A stretch of DNA of 64,000 nucleotides, from contig NZ_CP009556.1 of NCBI RefSeq assembly GCF_000959365.1, positions 1,922,001 through 1,986,000 on the forward strand, written 5' to 3'. The DNA comes from Burkholderia oklahomensis C6786. GTDB taxonomy: Bacteria > Pseudomonadota > Gammaproteobacteria > Burkholderiales > Burkholderiaceae. Position 1 is the stretch's first letter; each line of letters opens with the position of its first letter. Positions 9,391-17,706 of this stretch are shown piece after piece. Position numbers and translations under genes: made by a program. The notes under the pieces are model-generated. The model did no database searches. It saw only the letters and a program-made list of their open reading frames with translations, and had not been told where the DNA came from.

Positions 9391-10686
9391 TCAGTCGATC
9401 CCGTGAAACACCGCATCCTCCGGCCCGAGATACGCGGGCGGACGCCATGTCGCGTCGCGCATCGAGTGCTGCACCAGATGCTCGACGCCGAGCAGTACCG
9501 CGAAGATCGCCATCCGCACCGGAATCCCGTTGTCCGTCTGGCGGAAGATCGCGAGGCGCGGGTCGCGGTTCAGGTCGGTCGACAAATCGTTCGCGCCCGG
9601 CCGGCTGTCGCGCGGCAGCGGGTGCATGATCAGCGTGTCGCGGCCGCACGCCGTATCGACGAGCGCCTGGTTGATCTGGAAATCCGGCGTGTAGCCTTCA
9701 AACGACTCGTCGGTGAAGCGCTCCTTCTGGATCCGCGTCGCGTAGACGACGTCCGCGCCTTTCAGGCCCGCCGCGAGGTCGTGCGTTTCCTCGACCACGT
9801 GGCCGTTCTTCGAGATCTGCTCGACGATGTACGTCGGCATTTCGAGCGTCGGCGGCGACACGAGCGTGAACTTCAGCCCGCGATACAGCGCGAGCAGCTT
9901 GACGAGCGAGTGGACGGTGCGGCCGTACTTCAGGTCGCCGACGAGCGCGATATGCGCGCCGTCGACGATCTTGCCGAGCCGCGAGAACTCGCGCTGGATC
10001 GTGTAGAGGTCGAGAAGCGCCTGGCTCGGATGCTCGCCGGGGCCGTCGCCGCCGTTGATCACGGGCAGGTTCGTCGCGCGCGCGAACTCGGCGACCGAGC
10101 CTTGCTCGGGGTGGCGGATCACGAGCGCGTCGACGTAGCCCGCCATCACGCGGCTCGTGTCGTAGATGGATTCGCCCTTCGCCATCGACGAGAACGTGAA
10201 GCCCGTCGTGTCGCACACCGAGCCGCCGAGCCGGCAGAACGCCGCGCCGAACGACACGCGCGTGCGCGTGCTCGCCTCGAAGAACAGATTGCCGAGCACC
10301 GCGCCTTCGAGCACGCGCGAGATCTTGCGGCGGCGCGCGATCGGCTGCATCACGTCGGCGACGCGAAAGAGCGCCTCGACCGAGTCGCGCGAGAACTGGT
10401 CGACCGACAGCAGCTGCGGCCGGCCTTCGAACAGGAACTGGTTTGCGAGCGGGGGTGGCGAATCTACGCGTTGCGTATATCCTTCGACGGGCTCCGGACG
10501 CGTGACGATCTCGGAGACGAAGCGCTCGACGATTTCAGGCATCCCGCGCGATTCTTGCGAATCGTCGGGCAAAAGCCACGTGTCGAGCGCGCGTCGGCTG
10601 ACGCCGATGCGGTTCGCGAATGCTTCGCGGGTCATGTTGAGGCGGCGCATCGCGTCGCGCAGGAACGCTTGCTGAGGAACGGACAT
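9391..10686 (-). CDS. pyrB: Aspartate carbamoyltransferase with N-terminal HTH extension
   Basis: This 431-residue protein is about 120 residues longer than a typical PyrB catalytic chain (about 310). Residues from about 80 onward are a complete ATCase: FFEASTRTRVSFGAA (carbamoyl-phosphate loop), GDGPGEHPSQALLDLYTI, the IALVGDLKYGRTVHSL domain hinge and IMHPLPRDSR. It would make carbamoyl-aspartate in the pyrimidine pathway. The first about 50 residues look like a small helix-turn-helix (REAFANRIGVSRRALDTWL), joined by a linker containing PEPVEG. No pyrI or pyrC is adjacent. A palindrome over the promoter is repeated almost exactly inside the linker codons, suggesting autoregulation. The start at 10686 keeps the HTH complete. 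Confidence 0.93.
   Translation of the reverse strand: MSVPQQAFLRDAMRRLNMTREAFANRIGVSRRALDTWLLPDDSQESRGMPEIVERFVSEIVTRPEPVEGYTQRVDSPPPLANQFLFEGRPQLLSVDQFSRDSVEALFRVADVMQPIARRRKISRVLEGAVLGNLFFEASTRTRVSFGAAFCRLGGSVCDTTGFTFSSMAKGESIYDTSRVMAGYVDALVIRHPEQGSVAEFARATNLPVINGGDGPGEHPSQALLDLYTIQREFSRLGKIVDGAHIALVGDLKYGRTVHSLVKLLALYRGLKFTLVSPPTLEMPTYIVEQISKNGHVVEETHDLAAGLKGADVVYATRIQKERFTDESFEGYTPDFQINQALVDTACGRDTLIMHPLPRDSRPGANDLSTDLNRDPRLAIFRQTDNGIPVRMAIFAVLLGVEHLVQHSMRDATWRPPAYLGPEDAVFHGID
10465..10477. promoter_or_regulatory. Internal copy of the pyrB palindrome
   Basis: TACGC-GTT-GCGTA, a perfect 5-3-5 inverted repeat inside the linker codons of pyrB. It differs from the promoter copy at a single central base. 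Centre-to-centre distance is 246 bases, compatible with looping by a DNA-bound oligomer. Confidence 0.5.
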
Positions 10687-10709
10687 CGGTTGGCTGGGCT
10701 CTCTGAAAT

Positions 10710-10724
10710 ATACGCGATGCGTAT
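10710..10724. promoter_or_regulatory. Palindromic operator at the pyrB promoter
   Basis: ATACGC-GAT-GCGTAT, a perfect 6-3-6 inverted repeat centred 31 bases upstream of the pyrB start. It overlaps a TATATT hexamer on the minus strand that could be the -10 box. The position suits a repressor site. Confidence 0.55.
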
Positions 10725-10951
10725 GGTAGATCGCCGGCGGCCGAAGTCAAGCAGAAAATGCGGGCAGGTTGACGGATGGCGCGGCGGCGCATGAAAAAGC
10801 GTCGCATGAGCCCAACCACGTTTAACAATTGCTTTGTCCCGTGCGATGGGCGCGTCCGTATAATCGGGATCGGTCCCCGCGCCGCTGCGCGCGGAGGGAT
10901 TCCGATACGTCGGTCGCTCGCAAAGAGCCCGCATTGACAAGGAGAGTGAGA

Positions 10952-11086
10952 ATGAATCGCGCGATTGCTGCTGCCCTGCTGATCCTGACCGCCGCGCTTG
11001 CCGGCTGCAACACGATCGCCGGCGTCGGCCAGGACATTTCGAAGGGCGGCCAGGCGATCTCGGACACGGCCGAGAAGGCGAAGTAA
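10952..11086 (+). CDS. Entericidin-family small lipoprotein
   Basis: A 44-residue lipoprotein precursor: a short basic N-terminus, a hydrophobic stretch and the lipobox LAGC at about residues 16-19, followed by NTIAGVGQDISKGGQAISD, the entericidin A/B signature. Mature length is about 26 residues. A strong AAGGAG ribosome site precedes the ATG at 10952. Entericidins are small membrane lipoproteins, induced in stationary phase in enterics and proposed as a bacteriolytic toxin/antidote pair. Only one copy is seen here. Two GC-rich hairpins follow the gene. Confidence 0.88.
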   Translation: MNRAIAAALLILTAALAGCNTIAGVGQDISKGGQAISDTAEKAK

Positions 11087-11113
11087 GCGAGGCAGTTCCC
11101 TGTCGAAGGGATG

Positions 11114-11170
11114 GCCGCCGTGAGAACGGCGGCGTGGGCGGGCCCGGCGAGATGCCGGGCCCGCGTCGTT
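11114..11170 (+). terminator. Two hairpins after the entericidin gene
   Basis: A 7-base perfect stem at 11114-11133 and an 11-base perfect stem (GCGGGCCCGGC, 5-base loop) at 11138-11164 follow the small lipoprotein gene. Only a weak T-containing tail follows, so termination is probable but not certain. Confidence 0.45.
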
Positions 11171-11592
11171 TCGGGCGCTCGCGCGGGTTTGGGCTGACCT
11201 CACGACGAGCTTGGACGAGGAACCGACCAGCGCAGGCATCGGTTGATGGCGGGTAGGCTGACGGGCATTCCGGACAATTCACCTGGCCAGAATGGCCTGG
11301 ATATGCACGCGTACCTGGATGCCGATGTATGACTCGAAACCAACACCCGCGGCATCGTTGCAGTTCGGATGAAAACCAATGCAGAAGGAGCGTTTCGGCC
11401 TTATTTCCAGGGCGTCGACATCGAACCGGAACGAAATGACGGCTTTGCTGAAATCCCGCGGATACGACCGATTGGGAATGTGCATCCGCTCTCTGGGCTG
11501 ACCTTCTCCGGAAGTTGCACTCGTATGCTCGACGCGGTCGTCGGTATCTGGAGGGCGCATCGCAGACGTGTCAAGCATGCAATCGCGCTTGC
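11171..11592. other. Unassigned stretch downstream of amidase
   Basis: About 420 bases with intermediate GC. A minus-strand frame running to 11279 has a less Arg-rich composition at its end (VISFRFDVDALEIRP region), but it has no plausible start and I recognise no family. It could be a remnant of a lost gene. Confidence 0.3.
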
Positions 11593-13011
11593 TCAACGGC
11601 TTTCTGCGGTGTTCGACAGGAACGGATGTCTCGCGTGCCATGTGGTCACATGTTGGTATGCATCGGCAGCGTTCACGAGCGCGGCTTCGTCGAAGGGGGC
11701 GCCGATCAGTTGGAAAACCAATGGAAGCCCGTTTGCCGAAGCGCCGCACGGCAAGAGCACCGACGGCACGCTCGCCATATTGAACGGACACGTGAAGCGG
11801 TGGATATCGGCAATCAGGTCGTCGTCGATTTTCGACATGCGTTCGATCGTCGGCACGCCCGCGGGAAGCACCGGCAGTGCCACGAAATTGACGCAATCAA
11901 ACACCGACAGGACTTCCCTCCGAAATGCTTGCCGACGCTGCAGCAGCCGATGGTACTCGGTGCCGGACAGCGCGCGCCCTTGCTCAATCAACATGGCGAG
12001 ACTCTGGCCGTATTCGTTCTTGCGGGAGGGATAGGTGGCTTCGTGCGCGAGCGCGGTTTGAACCGCACAGACAGGGAACCAATCCCAGATCATCTCATTG
12101 ACATCGGGCAGCGCCACTTCAACGATTTGTGCGCCGGGGTCACGCAATGCCGCGATGGCGTCCGACATCGCTCGCGTGGTTGCGTCGTCAAGGTGTGCCC
12201 CGAGCCACGATTCGTCAACGCCAAGCCGGACTCCCTTGAGGTTGGAACGCAATTCCGTGGCGACGTGAGGAGCGGCGCGCGGCGACGTGGTCGGATCGGC
12301 GGGGTCCGGGCCGGCGATGATCTGCAGGACAGTCGCGGCGTCGGCTGCCGAACGCGCGATTACGCCGACGTGGTCCAGCGTCGCGGCGAGTTCGAATGTC
12401 CGATTTCGGGACACCCGCCCCCACGTGGGCTTGATGGCCGTCACTCCGTTGGCTGCGGCGGGAAGACGAATGGATCCGCCAGTCTCCGACGCGAGCGCCG
12501 CATAGCAGAGACCGGCGGACACCGCGACGCCACTGCCGCTCGACGAAGCGCCCGGCCAATACGCGGCGTGCCAGGAATTGCGAGGCGTGGGAAACGGAGC
12601 ACGGTGCTCGGCGTACGCGCCTTCGGTCATCGCGAGCTTGCCAAGAATGACCGCACCGGCATCCCGCAGGCGGCGGATGACCGTGGCGTCTTCCGTCGCG
12701 ATGGTGTCTCCGCGGATGCTCATGCCTGCCGTCGTCGGGACGCCTTTCATGTCGAATATGTCCTTCACGGCAATGGGGACCCCATGCAACGGCCCCCGAT
12801 CCTTCCCGTCTGCGAGCTCGCGTTCGGCTCGATTCGCCTCTTCCAGTGCCGTGGCTTCGGTTACACAGATATAGGCGTTCAGGATGGGGTCGAGCGCCTT
12901 GATGCGCGCGAGCATCGTGTGGGTCAACTCGACCGGGGAAATGCGGCGCAGCCGCAACTGTGCGGAAACCTGAGCCACATCTAGAAATGCGACCTCGTCG
13001 TACTTGGCCAT
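11593..13011 (-). CDS. Amidase-signature family hydrolase
   Basis: A 472-residue amidase of the GatA/AtzF-like signature family, hydrolysing a C-N bond of an amide. The Ser-cisSer-Lys triad is visible: Lys in GVPIAVKDIFD (about residue 84), the cis-Ser in PGASSSGSGVA (about 160) and the nucleophile Ser in ETGGSIRLPAA (about 184). No signal peptide, so cytoplasmic. It stands alone: no gatB/gatC or transporter is adjacent, which makes a tRNA-amidotransferase role unlikely. The substrate is unknown. GC content drops sharply upstream of its start, marking the edge of the accessory zone. Confidence 0.88.
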   Translation of the reverse strand: MAKYDEVAFLDVAQVSAQLRLRRISPVELTHTMLARIKALDPILNAYICVTEATALEEANRAERELADGKDRGPLHGVPIAVKDIFDMKGVPTTAGMSIRGDTIATEDATVIRRLRDAGAVILGKLAMTEGAYAEHRAPFPTPRNSWHAAYWPGASSSGSGVAVSAGLCYAALASETGGSIRLPAAANGVTAIKPTWGRVSRNRTFELAATLDHVGVIARSAADAATVLQIIAGPDPADPTTSPRAAPHVATELRSNLKGVRLGVDESWLGAHLDDATTRAMSDAIAALRDPGAQIVEVALPDVNEMIWDWFPVCAVQTALAHEATYPSRKNEYGQSLAMLIEQGRALSGTEYHRLLQRRQAFRREVLSVFDCVNFVALPVLPAGVPTIERMSKIDDDLIADIHRFTCPFNMASVPSVLLPCGASANGLPLVFQLIGAPFDEAALVNAADAYQHVTTWHARHPFLSNTAESR

Positions 13012-13338
13012 TGGACGTTAATAGAAGGAATTGGAGTGCCGGCCGGAATGGCAGCGGAACTGTGCATCCATTACTTCAGCTATATCTTTCTCATTATTTT
13101 GATTAATTAATCGTATCGGGAAGTGGGGCGGCGTCTATCAATATATCGGAATTCGAAAAAATGGTGCACAAATTCAAATGAACTGCAACAAACCGTATCT
13201 CAGGCTGCCAGCTTCATCGGCAACCGACTAACTCGGGAGTCTATATCACTTTTGAAATGGCAATATCATTGAACGCCGATGCTCCAGAACTGAAAGCCGG
13301 AAGGGATAATATTTCTGCACGGCCGGAAGCGATCAAAT
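13012..13338. other. AT-rich spacer at island edge
   Basis: About 330 bases of markedly lower GC than the surroundings, upstream of both the amidase (minus) and the split small gene (plus). No coding frame or named element is seen. The composition suggests acquired DNA. Confidence 0.45.
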
Positions 13339-13720
13339 ATGAAATTTAGTGATGCATGTGCATTATTAAAAAAGGGAATGCAATGTAAATTTAATGAATC
13401 TGATTTTGAGAAGTTAAGGCACGGTTATTTTATTTATGTGGCGATTATGCGCGGAGATATAACTGAAAAATTTGACGCTTTGCGTTTTTCTCACATTGAA
13501 GCACATGGCATGCTGACATGGCGTCATAACGTCGATTTTGCTATCGGTCCGATCCCATTAATTATCCCGGCATGTCGATGACGTCCGTCGGTCGCCTAAT
13601 GGTGATTTTCTCGTGAGCTTTCTAGAACAATATGAGGCAAAAATAGAAAAAAGTAGGCGTCAGGAAATACGGAAAACAGGAGATGTGGTCTTATACGACA
13701 CGGTGTGGCAGTTCGAATGA
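13339..13720 (+). pseudogene. Split small gene of unknown function (frameshift)
   Basis: The first open frame (13339-13581) gives 80 residues of credible, non-repetitive protein (begins MKFSDACALLKKGMQ). It ends at a TGA just where a second frame, shifted by one base, becomes open and continues from about 13577 to a stop at 13720 with equally credible sequence (PNGDFLVSFLEQYEAKIEK and GDVVLYDTVWQFE). Together they would make a protein of about 125 residues. The shift falls between about 13562 and 13578. No family is recognised. The low GC and the IS3 remnant immediately downstream suggest acquired, decaying DNA; a sequencing error is the alternative. Confidence 0.5.
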
Positions 13721-13812
13721 GAACTTCTTGCCGATTACCGAATTGCATTCCGGACGGCGACCTTGCCGACATCGCCGAGGCAATGATTTTCGCCTACCTC
13801 GCGCGACGCAGC

Positions 13813-14070
13813 CCCATTCGGTTTGCAGCGACGACTTCGCGCATGACCAATTGACCGATGGTCGGGGGCTGAAGATGCCGTGCGTGATCGACGCATACCC
13901 CGCGAATGCGTGGCGATCGAAGTGGGTGTCGGCCCGCGCTCGCAGGACGTGATCGTGACGCGGTCGCGGCTCAGGCGGCTGTATGGCGAGCTCGCGCTCA
14001 TTCGGTCGGACAACAGGGCGGAATTTGCCGCAGCAAAAGTCATGCGTTGGCAGCGCGATGCCGCGCAACG
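13813..14070 (+). mobile_element. IS3-family transposase (OrfB) remnant
   Basis: Two adjacent frames spell the middle of an IS3-type integrase core: DDFAHDQLTDGR and MPCVIDAYP in one frame to about 13893, then RECVAIEVG, SQDVIVTRSRLRRLYG and IRSDNRAEFAAAKVMRW in the next frame. The DDE-type Asp residues of the DFAHD and IRSDN blocks are visible. The N-terminal domain, the final Glu block and the terminal inverted repeats are missing, so this is an inactive, frameshifted fragment. Confidence 0.7.
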
Positions 14071-14967
14071 CAATCGCGACGATCATCGCAAGACCGGGCG
14101 CGCATCGCCAGACCAACAGCGGCGCGCCGGCCCGAGCCGGCGGCCTGCTGCGATTCGTTGACGCCGCGAGCAAGCGGAGAGGCATCAGCGCGGCAGCGGC
14201 GTCTTCCGCGCGCGATGCGCGCCGATCGCCGCGAACACGACGATCTGCACGGGTTCGGCATTGCTCGCGTTGCGCGACGCGATGTGATACGCATGCGAAC
14301 CGCGGCGAGACGCCGCCGCCGCGTCTCGGCCGCAGCAAGCAGCGCGCGCCGCGAGCCCGATCGGCGGGCCGGCATCCGGCGCAAGGCCGACGGCGCGCGC
14401 CCCGCGTCACAGCACGTTCATCATCGCGAGCGCGGTTTCCTGCAGGTGCGGCAGCGCGCGCGCGAGCGCGGCGCCGGCGCGGACCGCTGCCGTGGCCGCC
14501 GCCACAGCCGCCGCCGCCGCCGCGAAGTGCGGCCGCGGTTTTTGCCGAGCGCGTCGTACGCTCGTTCGGGCATCGGCGACGCGCATCCGGCGATGCATGC
14601 CGTCCGGCTCCGTGCGCGGCGAGCGGCGCACGCGCAACCGGTTCGTTTCGGCGCGCTCCTTCGCTCGATTCATCCTGCTCGCGCTGTTTCGAGGGTTTAC
14701 TTTACGAACGCGCTACAAGCGGGTTTCAAACGATCCCCGGCCCGCCGGGTGAGTCGGCCGGCTCGCGTCGCAAGGCTTTCGCCTTGTGGCTCAAACGCTG
14801 AACGCCGACGCCCGCCGCGTCGGGCGGCCGTCGCCGAGTCCTGCCTGCCTTGACCCTGCGCACGACGAATGGCTCAATCAGCCAGCGTCGCGCAAAAAAA
14901 CCGCCGATGGCGGGTCGCTTACGGCGCGTTCGACTAAACAAGATCCAAGAAAAATTGGAGGAGATAC
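14071..14967. other. Gene-free stretch upstream of the S15 hydrolase
   Basis: About 900 bases with only Arg/Ala-rich shadow frames. Bases about 14800-14933 resemble 19931-20050, which lie in front of the relic copy of the hydrolase gene. A strong GGAGGAG ribosome site is at 14957-14963. No other gene is seen. Confidence 0.45.
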
Positions 14968-16686
14968 ATGAAGCTTGCGCGTTTCATCGCGGGCGCGGGC
15001 GTCGCGCTCGCGGCGTCGCTTGCCCACGCGGGCGTGTCCTGCCGGCCCGCAACGCCCGCCGAAGCGGCCGTCTACACGACGCCGTTCCAGTTTCCCGGCG
15101 TGACGTCGCCGAAGGACGGCACCTGCTGGGTCGCCAACCAGACCGTGACGGCGACGGACGGCACGCGGCTCACCGCGAACGTGTTCCTGCCGAAGATCAC
15201 GAGCCCCGACCAGAAATTTCCGGCGATCGTGATGATCTCGAGCTGGGCCGCGTCCGACTTCTTCGAATATCTCGGCCAGCAGCGCAAGCTCGCGCAGGAC
15301 GGCTACATCGTGCTCGCGTATACCGCGCGCGGCTTCTACCTGTCGGGCGGGCAGGTCGAGGTCGCGAGTCCGCAGGACGTGAAGGACGTGTCGTCGGCGG
15401 TCGACTGGGTGTCCGCGAACACGCCTGCCGATCCCGACAAGCTCGCGGTGAGCGGGATCTCGTACGGCGCGGGGCTGTCGCTCCTCGCGCTCGCGCAGGA
15501 CAAGCGGCTGAAGACGGCGGCGGCGCTCTCCGGCTGGGGCGACCTCGTCGATCAGCTGTACGGCGAGCAGTCGCCGAACGCGACGTGGAGCGCGGTGCTG
15601 TTCCTGTCCGGCAAGGTGACGGGGCGGCTCGATCCGATCGTCGGCCAGTACGTGAAGGCGCTCCTCGATCCGAACACGACGCAGGCGAAGGTCGACGAGA
15701 TCGTCGCGTGGGCGCAGGTGCGCTCGCCGTCGACCTACCTCGACGCGCTGAACCGCCGCGGCGCGCCCGTCTTCATCAGCAAGAACTTCGAAGACGACAT
15801 GTTCACGCCGAACTCGTCGATGAAGCTGTTCTCGCAGCTGACGGTGCCGAAGAAGCTGCTGCTGAATCCGGGCATCCACGCGCAGGCCGAGATTCCGGGC
15901 GCGCTCTTGGGCGCGCCGAACGACCCGTACGACCAGGCGCACCGCTGGTTCGACCGCTGGCTGAAGGGCGTGCGGAACGGCGTCGATACCGAGCCGAAGG
16001 TGTCGATGCAGATCAAGTTCACGAACACGCGCGAGTCGTTCGACACGTGGCCCGCGAGCAACGTGCAGGCACGGACGCTGTACGTCGGGCCCCGCGGCGC
16101 GCTGCGCTGGGACCTGTCGTGCCTGTGCACGAAGGGCGTCTCGGGCACGCTGCAGAGCGCGCCGAACCGCGCCGCGGGCGCCGATCTGATCCAGAACTTC
16201 TCGGACACGACCGCGACGAGCGGCCCGATTCCGGTGCTGTCGACGTTCGGCGAGAGCCTCGGCGCGCCCGTCGTCAATCAGCTCGCGACCGTCAATCTCG
16301 CGACGGGCGTCCGCTACGAAGGCGCGCCGCTCGCGTCGCCGCTGCATTTGCGCGGAATCGCGAGGCTGAACCTGCGTGCGACGCCGTCGCAGGCGCGCGC
16401 GCAGGTCGTCGCATATCTGTACGACGTCGACGCGCTCGGCTTCGGCAAGCTGATCACGCACGGCGCGCGGACCGTGCACTGGGCGACGCCGGGCGCGACG
16501 GTCGATTTTCCGATCGAGTTCTCGGCGACCGCGTACGACGTGCCGGCGGGCCACCACATCGGCATCGTGCTCGACACGTACGACAGCCTTTATCAGCCGC
16601 CCGTCAATCCGGGCGAGCGATTCGGCGTGACGTTCCAGTTCGATCCGAACAGGCAGGCGACGCTCGTCCTGCCGGTGCGCTCGTGA
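14968..16686 (+). CDS. Secreted S15/CocE-type peptidase or esterase
   Basis: A 572-residue alpha/beta-hydrolase of the X-Pro dipeptidyl-peptidase (S15)/CocE-NonD family. A signal peptide of about 18 residues ends AHAG. The catalytic domain contains the nucleophile motif GISYGAGLSL (about residue 165) preceded by SAVDWVSAN. The candidate acid and His regions are near NFEDDMF and NPGIHAQAE. The last about 200 residues form the family's jelly-roll domain, ending TFQFDPNRQATLVLPVRS. It would act in the periplasm or outside on proline-containing peptides or esters; which one is not decidable here. A GGAGG site lies just upstream. Its last about 95 coding bases recur near 20.1 kb. Confidence 0.87.
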   Translation: MKLARFIAGAGVALAASLAHAGVSCRPATPAEAAVYTTPFQFPGVTSPKDGTCWVANQTVTATDGTRLTANVFLPKITSPDQKFPAIVMISSWAASDFFEYLGQQRKLAQDGYIVLAYTARGFYLSGGQVEVASPQDVKDVSSAVDWVSANTPADPDKLAVSGISYGAGLSLLALAQDKRLKTAAALSGWGDLVDQLYGEQSPNATWSAVLFLSGKVTGRLDPIVGQYVKALLDPNTTQAKVDEIVAWAQVRSPSTYLDALNRRGAPVFISKNFEDDMFTPNSSMKLFSQLTVPKKLLLNPGIHAQAEIPGALLGAPNDPYDQAHRWFDRWLKGVRNGVDTEPKVSMQIKFTNTRESFDTWPASNVQARTLYVGPRGALRWDLSCLCTKGVSGTLQSAPNRAAGADLIQNFSDTTATSGPIPVLSTFGESLGAPVVNQLATVNLATGVRYEGAPLASPLHLRGIARLNLRATPSQARAQVVAYLYDVDALGFGKLITHGARTVHWATPGATVDFPIEFSATAYDVPAGHHIGIVLDTYDSLYQPPVNPGERFGVTFQFDPNRQATLVLPVRS

Positions 16687-16696
16687 CGCCCGGCGC
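16591..16696. repeat. Direct repeat, copy A (3' end of S15 gene)
   Basis: 106 bases covering the last codons, stop and following bases of the S15 hydrolase gene. They match 20052-20157 at 102 of 106 positions. The two copies bracket the MocR remnant, the methyltransferase and the exporter. Confidence 0.9.
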
Positions 16697-16844
16697 GCGC
16701 GACGGCAGCATCGACATCCCGGGCGGCATATCGGACCCGCGTTCGTTCGCGCGGGCGAGCGCGTTGTCAGCGTCGCCGACGGAATCGTCGGTATGAATGC
16801 CGTTGTCGCGACGCGCTTGATCACGTCCGTTGGGAACGCGCGTC

Positions 16845-17050
16845 AGGGCCGTACGCGACGAACGTGCCGACGCCCGTGCGCGTCGGCAGATACCCTTTGC
16901 TCGACAGGCGCTCGAACACATCGAGCGTCGTCTTGCGCGACACGCCGAGTTGGCGCGCGAGCTTGCGCGGCGACGGCAGCCGCGCGCCGTTGCCAGACAA
17001 ATCTGGCCGGCGAGGTCGCGACGATCTTGGCGGCTGATCTGGAAATCCAT
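16845..17050 (-). pseudogene. GntR/MocR-type regulator fragment
   Basis: On the minus strand the sequence starts MDFQISRQDRRDLAGQI from the ATG at 17050. After a frame change near 16990 it continues as a clear winged-helix motif: ARLPSPRKLARQLGVSRKTT, then VFERLSSKGYLPTRTGVGTF. This is the DNA-binding N-terminus of a GntR-family regulator of the MocR type. The linker between the two parts is partly missing, and no aminotransferase domain follows. It is a truncated relic, perhaps of the regulator that once controlled the neighbouring genes. Confidence 0.6.
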
Positions 17051-17706
17051 GGTATGGCTACCCGAATGAGCGATGAAATCGTCATTCTGGCAAGCTGTAT
17101 TCGGAGGGATAGGCTCGCAATCTGGTTGCGGACGCAACTATATAATCCTGACGGAAATGGGGCTGCCGAAACTGTTCCACAGGTTCGCGAGATTGGTGAT
17201 GACCACGCCTTCGAGTTCCTGCGATTTGGATTTACGCGTCAGCAGACGCAGCCCGATGCCTTGCTTGATGCGCGAGATCTGCGCCTTGCTCCGTGAGCGC
17301 AACCGATAACCGCATTTCTTGTGAAACGAATACATCGCAGCTAGCTAAAATAAGCAGGTGTCAGATAATATTTGAGTGCTGCGATATTATCATCGATAAG
17401 CTATAAACCTGTCTATGTTGACAGGTTGACGGTAACCGTCACTGTGCTAATTTCACAAAAGCATAAGAGTTTAATTTCATTCTTCGTAAATCCGGCTTCG
17501 CTTGATGCAAGCCGGCGCTAGATAGGGCTTGCTGCAGTGAGCAGTGCTTCCACTGCCCGCTTCTCTAGTGACAGATCACAGGGCGGCACGCTATTTCGCC
17601 ATGGTGACCGAATGCCTTGTGGCTAAATGCTATCGCCTTTAATAGTTATTTTGCCGTCGCTTGTCCGGATAAATCAACTAAATTTCATGAGGTCAGGTGA
17701 AGATAT
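17051..17706. other. Leader of the methyltransferase gene, structured and AT-rich
   Basis: Low-GC DNA. Inverted repeats: 17406-17427 (8-base arms AACCTGTC/GACAGGTT), immediately followed by 17428-17440 (GACGGT-A-ACCGTC), and 17492-17515 (CCGGCTT/AAGCCGG). They may be operators or leader structure for the gene at 17707. A 65-codon minus-strand frame (17138-17335) has plausible composition, but I do not recognise it and see no ribosome site, so I leave it uncalled. Confidence 0.4.

Noticed and set aside
17138..17335. 65-codon minus-strand frame upstream of the methyltransferase
   Set aside because: Composition is plausible, but there is no ribosome site, no recognised family and it lies amid remnants; not enough to call.
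17440..17700. Guanidine riboswitch, prompted by the arginine-related gene downstream
   Set aside because: A few bases resemble the ykkC core (CTAGATAGGG), but the paired conserved ACxGG elements are missing.
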